This document shows positions 1 through 9,193 of a stretch of 64,000 bases of DNA, one piece after another (positions within the stretch are counted from its first letter, which is position 1; each line of letters begins with the position of its first letter). Position numbers and translations under genes: made by a program. The stretch covers positions 1 through 64,000 of the forward strand of contig NZ_FOHQ01000003.1 in NCBI RefSeq assembly GCF_900111645.1, in the 5' to 3' direction. The notes beneath the pieces were generated by a model. The model had not been told where the DNA came from and made no database searches. It was given only the letters and a program-made list of their open reading frames with translations. Origin of the DNA: Methanococcoides vulcani (GTDB lineage: Archaea > Halobacteriota > Methanosarcinia > Methanosarcinales > Methanosarcinaceae).

Positions 1-364
1 GTATGCTGGCATGCATTTGACCTCCGGGTGTGTGCATGATAATATCTATGGGCCGGTCACCGGTCTCCCTGATGGCTCGAAGTACCTGTTCAGCATCCTC
101 AACATCTATGTACTGGTAGACAGGAACACCTAACATGGAAACTGCTTCTTTCCTGTGTATCATGGTAAGAACCTTTGTGCCCCACATGCGCTCCATCCGT
201 TTGATCATGGAAAGCCTTTGCATCTTAATCTTCTTGAGCTGGGACTTGGGATAGACAAAAGCGTACAAGAAGAAGATCAGAGATAAGATTATCAGAATTT
301 CTGTGACGGTGATTTCGGAAATCGAGACCAGAATGATACCCCCTAAACCAATTTGTACTCCCAT
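1..364 (-). CDS. SDH/DUF114 membrane ClpP-fold serine protease, N-terminal part
   Basis: About 121 N-terminal residues are visible; the gene continues beyond the left edge. The start is the ATG whose complement lies at 362-364. A hydrophobic segment occupies roughly residues 18-42, followed by a basic stretch and then a ClpP/SppA-like fold. The visible motif IIMHTPGG matches the HTPGG oxyanion-region signature of the archaeal SDH_sah (PF01972, formerly DUF114) family. Members are membrane-anchored ClpP-class serine proteases of uncharacterised substrate; the catalytic Ser and Lys would lie in the missing part. It is transcribed divergently from cas1 with a 629-nt gap. Family assignment is fairly sure, function is inferred from family. 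Confidence 0.8.
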   Translation of the reverse strand, partial: MGVQIGLGGIILVSISEITVTEILIILSLIFFLYAFVYPKSQLKKIKMQRLSMIKRMERMWGTKVLTMIHRKEAVSMLGVPVYQYIDVEDAEQVLRAIRETGDRPIDIIMHTPGGQMHASI

Positions 365-532
365 TTATACGCACAAATTATGCATCATAATTTGACAATG
401 TATAGTAAACATATTACATTTGGTAAATTAAATACATAATCGTACTTGCTGTTAGTAGGTGACTTGATGGTAAGTGACAAAAAAGAAAAAACGTAGCTTT
501 TTTATTTCCATCTTCAAAACTATAAAAAAAGG

Positions 533-713
533 GTTGTGTGAAAATTTTACAAAAGCGTAGTGTTTTTTGCTATTACCTATATCCCCGACTTGCTATGCGG
601 GGATATAGGGAAAACGGGAAAAGGCAACTCCCGAAATTACTTTAACTATTCGTATTAGTAAGGCCTATCCCTCTATTTAATTTATTTAAGGAAGTTGTGT
701 GAAGGCAACTCCC
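533..713. repeat. Degenerate direct repeats upstream of cas1
   Basis: GTTGTGTGAA occurs at 533-542 and 694-703, and AAGGCAACTCCC at 621-632 and 702-713. A related 'attacct(c)tatatcc' occurs near 573 and 727. The copies are imperfect and carry no spacer-repeat periodicity, so this is not a CRISPR array. Further weak matches to GGCAACTC lie just after cas1 near 2302. Role unknown. Confidence 0.4.
576..609. repeat. Perfect 12-bp hairpin in the divergent intergenic region
   Basis: The arm CCTATATCCCCG at 576-587 is exactly complementary to CGGGGATATAGG at 598-609, with a 10-nt loop. It lies between two divergently transcribed genes, so a terminator role is unlikely. It could be a structured RNA or an element end. 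Apart from this, the repeats and the cas1 promoter, I see no gene in 365-993. Confidence 0.6.
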
Positions 714-846
714 TAAACTTCTCGAATATTACCTCTATATCCGAAGATTATACTTACGGCCCATTTTTTTTATAAGTCATTATCCGTAAAATACTCTTTT
801 TTTTTATTTCATAAAACGCAATCAGTAAGCACATTTTATACAAAAG

Positions 847-881
847 TTATATATACTAAAAAGTACATGTCATATATGTAC
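847..881 (+). promoter_or_regulatory. cas1 promoter with palindromic operator-like site
   Basis: TTATATATA at 847-855 is a good archaeal TATA box, placing the start of transcription near 875-880. The inverted repeat GTACAT (863-868) / ATGTAC (876-881) sits over the expected start site, which suggests a repressor site. The leader to the cas1 ATG would be about 115 nt. Confidence 0.45.
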
Positions 882-993
882 GTTTCTATCAGATTCTTCA
901 GCTAATTATCTGTAAGATTCAAAAAAAAAAATGGTATCGAAAATTGATGCATTAGCTTAGCTGATCATTTGAACTAATGGAAGGTTATCTACA

Positions 994-2190
994 ATGAAAA
1001 TGCTACTTCTAAACGGTCATGGAATTAACATGAGGGTTGATGCTGCTAAACTCCATATCAGGGATGGGAGATTTTCAACCACTGAAGAACCGCAAAAGTA
1101 TGTTTTCTATCCAAAAAGGGTGGATATTGATAGTATTGTTGTGTATGGTCGGAGCGGATCACTGAGCTTTGAGGCTATCAGGTGGTTAATCAAGCACAAT
1201 GTACAGATCACAATTCTCAATTGGGATGGAAAACTGTTGACAACAATGCTTCCTCCTGAGAGTACAAACGTAAAGACAAAGTTTGCTCAGTACCATGCCT
1301 ATGAAGATCAGGATACAAGGATTGAGTTTGCCAAGAAGTTCATTGAGGCTAAGTTCTCAAAATCAGAATCTGTTCTTGATTATCTGCAGCAAAGGTATCC
1401 TGACATTGAGTATGATTTCACTGATGATAAAGCCAGACTTGAGAAAGCCAAATCCATAAGGGAGATACTTGGTGTTGAAGGTGGAGTTGCCTGGAAATAC
1501 TGGAATGAGTATGCCAAAGCCGTTCCTGAGAAATATGATTTTAGATCAAGGATAGACCAATACAGAAGAGCAACAGGAGCTGGTGATAAAACCAATGTAA
1601 TGCTCAATTATGGCTATGCATTGCTAGAAGCCGAGTGCCTGAGAGCCATTAATTCAGTTGGTCTTGATGTTCATGTTGGTTTCCTTCATGAGATGAACCA
1701 GAGCAAGTACAGTCTCGCTTATGATTTGCAGGAACCATTCAGATTCATTGTGGATCTTGCTGTTATGAACCTAATTGAGAAGGGAACAGTGGATAACAAG
1801 GATTTTATCAGGACTGAGAGCTTCTCGTTGAGGCTTAAACCGACAGGAGCGAGAAAGGTTACTGAGGAATTCAATACTATGATGAATGGAAAGGTTGAGT
1901 ACAGGAAAAAGAACAGTTCCTGGAGTTCTGTACTGTTGCTCAAGACAAGGGAGCTTAGCCATCATCTTGTTGGGAAGAGAAAAGCTGTTGAGTTCTGCAA
2001 GCCTGTTTATGTGGGTGAAAGGGATGACACTGACCTGTTGAGGAAGAAGATCATTGAGATGCCTTATACTGAATGGAAGAAGATGGGATTTTCTAAAGGT
2101 ACGTTGCATTATATGAAGCAGAATGTCAGAAGTGACAAAACGTTTACCCTCAATGCTCATGTGAGGGAGAGGTTGGAGAACTGGGGCTGA
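994..2190 (+). CDS. cas1: Orphan Cas1 integrase
   Basis: A 398-residue Cas1, the metal-dependent integrase that inserts DNA into CRISPR arrays or, in casposons, mobilises the element. The N-terminal beta domain covers about 1-90 and the helical catalytic domain about 110-330. Metal ligands look intact: Glu in YALLEAEC (~212/214), His232 in GFLHEMN, and Asp244/Glu247 in YDLQEPFR. The C-terminal ~45 residues (GFSKGTLHYMKQN) look helical and HTH-like. The start is supported by GGAAGG ten bases upstream. No cas2, other cas gene or CRISPR array occurs in the window. It is followed ten bases later by a tRNA-like 3' half, and two cas1 relics lie elsewhere in the window. It may be a leftover adaptation module or a solo/casposase-type Cas1; sequence alone does not decide. 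Confidence 0.92.
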   Translation: MKMLLLNGHGINMRVDAAKLHIRDGRFSTTEEPQKYVFYPKRVDIDSIVVYGRSGSLSFEAIRWLIKHNVQITILNWDGKLLTTMLPPESTNVKTKFAQYHAYEDQDTRIEFAKKFIEAKFSKSESVLDYLQQRYPDIEYDFTDDKARLEKAKSIREILGVEGGVAWKYWNEYAKAVPEKYDFRSRIDQYRRATGAGDKTNVMLNYGYALLEAECLRAINSVGLDVHVGFLHEMNQSKYSLAYDLQEPFRFIVDLAVMNLIEKGTVDNKDFIRTESFSLRLKPTGARKVTEEFNTMMNGKVEYRKKNSSWSSVLLLKTRELSHHLVGKRKAVEFCKPVYVGERDDTDLLRKKIIEMPYTEWKKMGFSKGTLHYMKQNVRSDKTFTLNAHVRERLENWG

Positions 2191-2200
2191 GTGAAAGGTG

Positions 2201-2220
2201 TTCGAATCTCTCCATCCCCA
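2201..2220 (+). other. tRNA-like 3' half (T-loop to discriminator), possible att relic
   Basis: TTCGAATCTCTCCATCCCCA fits tRNA positions 54-73: T-loop TTCGAAT, T-stem CTCTC, acceptor CATCCCC and discriminator A. The preceding bases do not form the matching 5' T-stem (GAGAG expected, AGGTG present) and no tRNA body is upstream. It therefore looks like a tRNA 3' end left by integration. The length is short and chance resemblance is possible. Confidence 0.35.
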
Positions 2221-2386
2221 TCTGGTTTTTCTCTTGGCTTTAACTATAAACTATCTTTAACTACAAAATAGTATACTTGACCATAAAGTCCTGCAGCTAT
2301 CAGGCAACTCTGGCTTAAAAAAAAGAATGCACAACTCCCGGCTCAATTACCGGAAGCATGTGCGAATTGTTCTCATTTCCAGACGA

Positions 2387-5300
2387 TTATGTCTTGATCT
2401 GGATTCTACCTTTCTCTACCTCCGTTATCGGATCTGCATAGTCTCCATCGATACCAATATTATTGTCGTAGATGACAGTTGTTGCATTCCAGATCTTTAT
2501 CCTGAACAGGTCGTCATCATCATCAATTACCGATACCAGGAACTCATAGTCATCCTCACCGTTTACCATACCATTTCCTCTACAGGTAGCTTTGTGACCT
2601 TCAACCACCATCCAGTAATAGCTCTCTGACTGGAATTTTAGACTCTCAAATTCAAACTGAGTCTCACCCCTCAGTTTACTTTTCTTATACTCTGAATTGA
2701 AGTCGAATGTGGCCACACCCTTAAGAGATTCATCCATATATGCACCTGCAAGTGAATCAAAACTTCCTTTACCGGCTACAGATCCACCATCCGAATCGTA
2801 TACGATCACATACTTGAATTTGGTGTCACTATCGAGTTCGTCATCCTCAACAGTTAATGTGACATTATACAGGCCAGCGGCTGCATATGTGTGGTTTGCA
2901 TCCACAGCACGGACACCCAAGGTCAAAGTAGCTGATTCGGTTCCGTCACCCCAGTCAATGGTATAGTTATGAGTATCCAGAGAACCTGGATCAGTGAATG
3001 TGGCATTTAAAATCACTTCAGTACCAACTTCAATTGGTTCAGTTGGCTGCACAGTAAGGGTTATGTTTGGTGCAACATTGTTGACTGTAACAATGGCTGT
3101 ATCGTTAGTAGCTATTTTACTGTCATTGACTTCCAGTTTAACCACACCACTCCAGTCATCATTCCATGTGTTGTTTGCAGTTGGGATGTCTGACCATCCA
3201 GTATCCCATATTCCATCATTATTGAAATCCCATCTGTAAGTGAGAGTATCTCCATCGGGATCGGTGGAATTGCTTCCATCAAAGGTTATGGATGAACCCT
3301 CATCACCAACATAGGGACCATTGGCATCTGCAACAGGTGCCCAGTTTGGATCTGTGAGTGGCAGATAGTCAGTATTCCCATCAAAAACGTATTCATTTTC
3401 AGGTGAATCACAGAACCCATCGCCATTCGCATCTGCATTAACCTGACTGAAGCCCGTACCATTCGGATATGCCCAGTAGTTTCCACCAAGATAAGGTCCG
3501 CCTATGATGTTCAGACCTGCTGTTTTGGTGATGTTCCAGATGTTTCCGGTATTGGTGCCTGCAAATTCAGTGTTGTTTGTGTTGTTGAAATGGTTGTTGT
3601 AGATGGTGTTGGAGGTGGAATTATACAAACGGATGCCGATATTGTTGTCCATCGCCGTGTTGTCGGTTAGTATGTTGTAGCTGGAAGGACCACTGACAGG
3701 ACTCGGACTTATTTCACCAACCAGATGTATACCGTATTGTGTATTGTCCATCGCCGTGTTGTTGGTCAGCTTGTTGTTGCTGGAATACTCCAGATAGATG
3801 CCATCGCCGGTATTGTCCGTCGCCGTGTTGCTGGTCAGGTTGTTATAGCTGGAATAATAAAGCCAGATGCCATTCCCGTTATTCGACACCATGTTGTCGG
3901 TCAGTATGTTGTAGCTGGAACGGCCAGTGATAGAACCCTTCGGACGACCATCCAGATATATACCGTGTTGTGTATTGTCCGTCGCCGTGTTGTTGGTCAG
4001 CGTGTTGTTGCTGGAAACACTCAGATAGATGCCGTGGTCGGTATTGTTCAACGCCGTATTGTCGGTCAGTATGTTGTTGTTGGAATGGCCAGTGCGACGG
4101 GAAGCACCCAGCGTGATACCGCTCCAAGTGTTGTTCGACGCCGTGTTGCTGGTCAGCGTGTTGTTGCTGGAAGATGTTAGACGGATGCCGTAGTTATTGT
4201 TCGACGCCGTATTGTCGGTCAGTATATTGTTGTTGGACTTAATCACGCCGATGACAATGAAACGGTAAGCATTCAGATTGATACCGTCGCCGGTATTGTC
4301 CGTCGCCGTGTTGTCGGTCAGTATGTTGTAGCTGGAAGATCTTAGACTGATGCCATCACCGGTATTGTCCGTCGCCGTGTTGCTGGTCAGGTTGTTATAG
4401 TTGGAAGAATTCAGACGGATGCCGTAGTCGTTGCTCGACGCCGTGTTGTCGGTTAGTATGTTGTAGCTGGAAGGGCCACTGCCAGGACTCGGACTTATTT
4501 CACCAACCAGATGTATACCGTATTGTATATTGTCCATCGCCGTGTTGTTGGTCAGGTTGTTGTTGCTGGAATACTCCAGATAGATGCCATCACCGGTATT
4601 GTCCGTCGCCGTGTTGCTGGTCAGGTTGTTATAGCTGGAATAATAAAGCCAGATGCCATAGCTATTGTTCAACGCCGTGTTGTCGGTCAGTATGTTGTAG
4701 TTGGAAGGGCCACTGCCAGGACCTCTCACCTTACCAACCAGATAGATGCCGTGGTCGGTATTGTCCGTCGCCGTGTTGCTGATCAGTTTGTTATAGCTGG
4801 AAACACTTAACATGATTCCGATATTGTTGTTCGACGCCGTATTGTCGGTCAGTATGTTGTTGTTGGAAGGGCCAGTGAAACGGGAAGCACCCAGATTGAT
4901 ACCGCTCCAAGTGTTGTTCGACGCCGTGTTGTCGGTCAGGTTGTTATAGCTGGAAGATGTTAGACGGATGCCGTGGCCGGTATTGTTCGACGCCGTGTTG
5001 TTGGTCAGCGTGTTGTTGCTGGAAGAATTCAGATGGATGCCGTAGTCGTTGTTCGATAAGTTATTGTTGCTGATAGTGTTGTTTAGAATTCCATCAAGGA
5101 ATATTCCGCTAGTATTTGTGGCGCCTGTAACATTGAATCCACTGATTGTCACATTATTTCTGGTCACGTTAAAGACATGAACACTTGAATTATTAGCCTG
5201 AACATGGGTATCATCCGGATTTCCAGATTCTGAGATTATCGTTAACTCCTTGTTCACGTCCACATTTTCTGTATAAATTCCTTTATCCACAACAATCGTG

Positions 5301-7093
5301 TGTCCATCAAATGTTCCAGAATCATCGATAGCAGCTTGTATTGTAAAAAATCCCTTGCTAGAATCTATATTGTGAACAGTTGGGATTGCCATTGTTGTAA
5401 GCGGCAGATAATCTCCTCCACTAGTTATGCCGCCTGAAGAGTTGTATGGAAGCAAGGTATTACCAAGTCCATCTCCATCGGTATCTACACCAGTATAATT
5501 TGACCAGTAGTTTCCACCCAGATAGTCTCCTCCAATGATGTTTGTACCTGCTGTTTTTGTGATGTTCCATTTGTTAGTTCCAGCATCATACGCATTGTGG
5601 GTGTTGTTGAAATAATTGTTGTAGATGATGTTATTGTTGCTGGGACCCTCAAGATAGATGCCGTGGTCAGTATTGTTCGACGCTGTGTTGCTGGTTAGGT
5701 CGTTGTTGCCGGACCAATCCAGATAGATGCCGTGGTCGGTATTGTTCGACGCCGTGTTGCTGGTCAGGTTGTTGTTGCTGGAAAAATACAGATCGATGCC
5801 GTTCAAGTTATTGTTCGACGCTGTGTTACTGGTCAGGTTGTTGTTGCTGGAATATTCAACTATGATGCCGAAGTTATTGTTCGACGCCGTGTTGCTGGTC
5901 AGGTTGTTGTAGTCGCTGGAACCATACAGCTCGATGCCGGCGTAGCTGTTGTACAACGCTGTGTTATTGGTCGCAGTGTTGTAGTCGGAAACTTCCAGAG
6001 TGATGCCAGCGAAATAGTTGCCCGACGCCGTGTTGTCGGTCAGGTTGTTGTAGTTGCTGGATTCATACAGCTAAATGCCGTAGTCGTCATTGCCCGTCGC
6101 CGTGTTGCTGGTCAGGTTGTTGTAGTTGCTGGAATGTTCCAGATAGATGCCGGCACCGAAGGAGCCAACGTTGTTCGACGCCGTGTTGTTGGTCAGCGTG
6201 TTGTTGCTGGAAGAATACAGTTCTATGCCGCGATAGTTGTTCGACGCCGTGTTGCTGGTCAGGTTGTTGTAGTCGGAATCTTTCAGATAGATACCATACA
6301 CGTAGTTATCCCCCACCGTGTTGCTGGTCAGGTTGTTGTATTCGGAATTTTTCAGATAGATGCCGTAATCGTTGTGACTCGCCACCGTGTTGCTGGTCAG
6401 CGTGCTGTTGCTGGAATTGTCCAGATAGATGCCTGCCTTACCAGGGGCTATAGCACCTTTTATATCAAACCCGCTGATGGTCACCCGGTCAGCAGTAACA
6501 TTGAAGACATGAACACTTGAATTATTAGCCTGAACATGGGTATCATCCGGATTTCCAGATTCTGAGATTATCGTTAACTCCTTGTTCACGTCCACATTTT
6601 CTGTATAAATTCCTTTATCCACAACAATCGTGTGTCCATCAAATGTTCCAGAATCATCGATAGCAGCTTGTATTGTGGAAAAGTTCTTTCCAGAATCTAT
6701 ATTGTGAACTGCAGTCCACGTTTTCACGATGGTGTCATTGCATTCGCCGTACGTGGGATCGATATGCGTTGCCTTGATTGTATCAGTACCCGGTGCCGTT
6801 CCGGTGTAGGTGAACGTTGCATTTCCATTAGCATCTGTTGTATCGGTGCCATTCACCCCGATATGTGGACCCGAGGTGACATTGAAAGTCACTGTCGCTC
6901 CCACAATAAAACCATCTGCATCATCCACTGTTGCCGTAACAGTGTGCTCGGTACCCACAGTATTTGTATCGTTTTCCTGAGTCAGAACAATTTTGTCTGG
7001 ACTCGTCAAAATTGCTACAGCAGTTCCCGCAGACATCATTAGTAATATCAAGGATATTCCAAAACAAATCAGTATACTTTGTTTAATTTTCAT
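2387..7093 (-). CDS. Giant secreted NosD beta-helix/PKD surface protein with in-frame TAG
   Basis: One frame of 1569 codons runs from the ATG at 7093 (GGTGGTGTGG upstream) to TAA at 2387, interrupted only by a TAG at 6071-6073. Read through it, the order is: signal peptide (~1-27, ending SAGTAVA), an Ig-like/invasin-type domain (~30-120), a NosD-type parallel beta-helix opened by the module FSTIQAAIDD, many ~23-residue Asn-rich repeats (NNLTSNTASNN), a second FTIQAAIDD module, more repeats, two PKD domains (NGPYVGDEGSSITFDGS; DWGDGTES) and a C-terminal post-PKD domain. N-glycosylation sequons are very dense. It is probably a cell-surface or S-layer-associated protein. The repeats either side of the TAG are in register, so the codon is either read (pyrrolysine) or a very recent nonsense change. 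Without readthrough the first 345 residues would be released as a secreted fragment. Confidence 0.85.
5172..5344 (-). repeat. 173-bp perfect intragenic repeat, copy 1
   Basis: Reads identical to 6504-6676 over 173 bp, offset 1332 bp, within the surface-protein gene. It encodes the conserved AIDDSGTFDGH...VHVFN module that opens each beta-helix block. Identity including third codon positions implies recent duplication or gene conversion. Confidence 0.85.
6504..6676 (-). repeat. 173-bp perfect intragenic repeat, copy 2
   Basis: Second copy of the repeat at 5172-5344. The in-frame TAG at 6071-6073 lies between the two copies, in the part that recombination between them would delete. Confidence 0.85.
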
Positions 7094-7292
7094 TATCCAC
7101 ACCACCAAATAATAAAAAATCTACACGCAGAATTTATTTTATATTTAAAAGAGGCACTTAAAAGTATTAATACTTTTTTTGGAAATTGAATCAGTAATGT
7201 AACTCAAGCTTCCACAAAGTACAGATGCAGCCTATTTGTGCACTACATGTCCATTTCAAGCTTGATGCATTGAATTAAGTTGCAGCAATAGG

Positions 7293-7361
7293 CAGAATGC
7301 TAAGAGTGACAAGCCGGTTGCTCTCAATGCTCATGTGAGGGAGAGGTTGGAAATATGGTAA
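7293..7361 (+). pseudogene. cas1: cas1 C-terminal relic
   Basis: Twenty-two codons reading QNAKSDKPVALNAHVRERLE-IW and a TAA match the last residues of the Cas1 at 994-2190 (QNVRSDKTFTLNAHVRERLENWG). A 29-bp stretch (7323-7351) is identical to 2149-2177 of that gene. Nothing upstream resembles the rest of cas1. The relic lies on the far side of the surface-protein gene, as if cas1 had been duplicated or the region rearranged. Confidence 0.8.
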
Positions 7362-7439
7362 TGCTAATTAATAACAGTACTTTATTTAACTAAAAGGAGC
7401 ACAAAATGAATAAAATTGAAATTCGGAAAGGTGAAAAGG

Positions 7440-7922
7440 ATGTATGTTGAGAACGAATTTAGAGAATATAAAGAAGATGTAATGAAACTTTTGGACTATT
7501 TTGAATGTCCAGAGGGATGTGAGAAGTGTAAAAATGTGAGGGAGAAGAGCGGTGTCACGGTGGAAATGTTCCCATTCTGGATTCAGAATAAAGAGTATCC
7601 TGATAAAATAGCAATTGCCCCTTGTGATAAGGGTGTGGAAATTGCGAAGGCTTTTGCAGAACAGAAGAAATCATTGTTTGCTCATATTGTTGATGTTGGA
7701 CAAATGGATGAGCAAGAGGCTGTGGAATTGTATGCGTCTTTCCTTGGCAATGTTGAATTATTGGAGGAAGAAAGTAAGACATTTACTGGAACAGAAAAAA
7801 GCTGTGGCAATTTGATAGTTGATATAAAGGATGTCTTTATGCTTTTGTCATATGTGAGTTATGATGAGGACAATCAAAAAGAATCCCAAAGATATTTTGA
7901 TAAGGCTTTAGGCGTGAACTAA
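7440..7922 (+). CDS. Conserved-looking Cys-containing protein of unknown function
   Basis: A 160-residue soluble acidic protein that I do not recognise. The ATG at 7440 has GGTGA ten bases upstream. Residues ~17-32 hold a Cys cluster (ECPEGCEKCKN) that could bind metal; the C-terminus (SYDEDNQKESQRYFDKAL) looks like a TPR-type helix pair. An ATG at 7405 with a good AGGAG opens a 14-codon frame that collides with this one, so the present start may follow a small frameshift at the 5' end. It lies between the cas1 relic and a very small ORF. Confidence 0.6.
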   Translation: MYVENEFREYKEDVMKLLDYFECPEGCEKCKNVREKSGVTVEMFPFWIQNKEYPDKIAIAPCDKGVEIAKAFAEQKKSLFAHIVDVGQMDEQEAVELYASFLGNVELLEEESKTFTGTEKSCGNLIVDIKDVFMLLSYVSYDEDNQKESQRYFDKALGVN

Positions 7923-7952
7923 GCCCCGCATAGAAAGTTGGGGGTATAATTA

Positions 7953-8033
7953 ATGGCAATGTTATGTATGATCATAGGATTGTTATTGCAAGCTATTATC
8001 TTTTTAAAAATATCTCCACCTACAACGCTATGA
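7953..8033 (+). CDS. Possible 26-residue membrane peptide
   Basis: ATG at 7953 is preceded by GGGGGT with eight bases spacing and opens 26 codons ending in TGA. The peptide is almost entirely hydrophobic (CMIIGLLLQAIIFLKI), one transmembrane segment. It starts 30 bases after the preceding gene and could be translated from the same mRNA. The remaining 8034-8276 shows no gene. Too short to be sure. Confidence 0.35.
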   Translation: MAMLCMIIGLLLQAIIFLKISPPTTL

Positions 8034-8276
8034 AGAAAAAACAGTATTTCCTTTTCTTTTCACCACATGACTTCGAATTTTTCCGTAGCTAAAGGCATCC
8101 TTATATGATATTATAAGAATGTAGGTTCTAGGTGAAAACGTACACTCAAGAAAAATAAGTTAATGTATACAATACTTTTTACATGATTTATCCGACATAG
8201 TTATCCTTTCAAAGTGGGCGAACATGTTGATTTTGGTGTATGTTATAACCAATATGTTTATACATCAGGTGATATT

Positions 8277-9002
8277 ATGAAAACAAAAAACGCTTCACTT
8301 CCGTTACTAATACTTGTCGTACTTTCGACAATAGCCTCCGGCGCAATTATCCTGAGCGCTGACGACACCACCAATGAAGAAATATTGATCGACAATGATG
8401 GTATCGATGAGAGCAACATACTACAACCAATAAAGACGGTAGCTACCATCATAGGTATCGACTCATGGGACGGAACGACAGTTCTACTTCTTGACCAGGA
8501 TGAGTGTGATATTGGAGAAGGCTACCCATGCGACCTATATCTGATGATCGGACAGGAAACAACTATCACAGATAGTAACGGGAATCAACTTACTATTGAA
8601 GACCTTACTGAAGGAACAAGAATTGAAGCAAACTATGGACCAATGACAACAAGAAGCCTGCCACCACAAAGTGCAGCTGTTAGCATTGTTGTACTTGATG
8701 AGAATGTTCAAACCGCTCCACAGCCTGTTAAGACGATCGCAACGATCCTTGGAACTGAAATATGGAGTGAAAACACAGTCCTGCTTCTGGATCTGGATGA
8801 CAGCGATATTGGTGAAGGTTATCCATGCGACATCTATCTGATAACAGGTCAGGCAACGACCATCACAGACAGCAACGGGAATGAATTTACCATTGAAGAC
8901 CTTACAGAGGGAACAAGGATAGAAGCTTACTACGGACCAATGGTAACAGCGAGTTTGCCACCACAAAGCGGAACTTTGAAGATCGTGGTCTTAACAGAGT
9001 GA
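8277..9002 (+). CDS. Secreted tandem DUF3221-like protein
   Basis: A 241-residue protein with an N-terminal hydrophobic signal segment (~8-27) followed by two ~82-residue repeats (~45-135 and ~145-241). Each repeat has V/A-TIxG at its start, an EGYPCDxYL motif with one Cys, TTITDSNGN, the DLTEGTRIEAxYGPM loop and SLPPQS before a closing IVVL strand. This resembles the small OB-like DUF3221 domain (Bacillus YobA type). ATG 8277 (GGTGAT just upstream) is preferred to an earlier in-frame start at 8214 because it places the signal at the N-terminus. Function unknown, presumably extracellular; the conserved Cys of each repeat might pair or bind metal. Confidence 0.75.
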   Translation: MKTKNASLPLLILVVLSTIASGAIILSADDTTNEEILIDNDGIDESNILQPIKTVATIIGIDSWDGTTVLLLDQDECDIGEGYPCDLYLMIGQETTITDSNGNQLTIEDLTEGTRIEANYGPMTTRSLPPQSAAVSIVVLDENVQTAPQPVKTIATILGTEIWSENTVLLLDLDDSDIGEGYPCDIYLITGQATTITDSNGNEFTIEDLTEGTRIEAYYGPMVTASLPPQSGTLKIVVLTE

Positions 9003-9193
9003 AATAAGAATAGCAATTGCATGGTTACAAAAAGTGATCAGCTTTTTGACCATGCCTCCTCTTTTTAGATCATTTTGATCAGTCCTCATAACTTCCATCA
9101 ACTCTTCCCTTTTCTCCAAAAAGTCTAATACCCTTAAAAATTAATCATATTTACATTAAAAGAATAATTCATTCTCATAACCGGGGGTTAATC

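Noticed and set aside
533-713. Possible CRISPR array beside cas1
   Set aside because: The repeated words are short, imperfect and irregularly spaced; no repeat-spacer unit of 60-75 bp exists.
3600-6400. Tandem ~69-bp repeats as CRISPR or satellite
   Set aside because: They are in frame at 23 codons and encode NosD beta-helix rungs; no unique spacers.
5732-6520. Long plus-strand open frame over the surface-protein repeats (and 3725-4180, 4511-4810)
   Set aside because: It is the mirror of the periodic Asn/Thr-rich repeat codons on the minus strand, giving monotonous Val/Gly/Arg repeats with no start signal.
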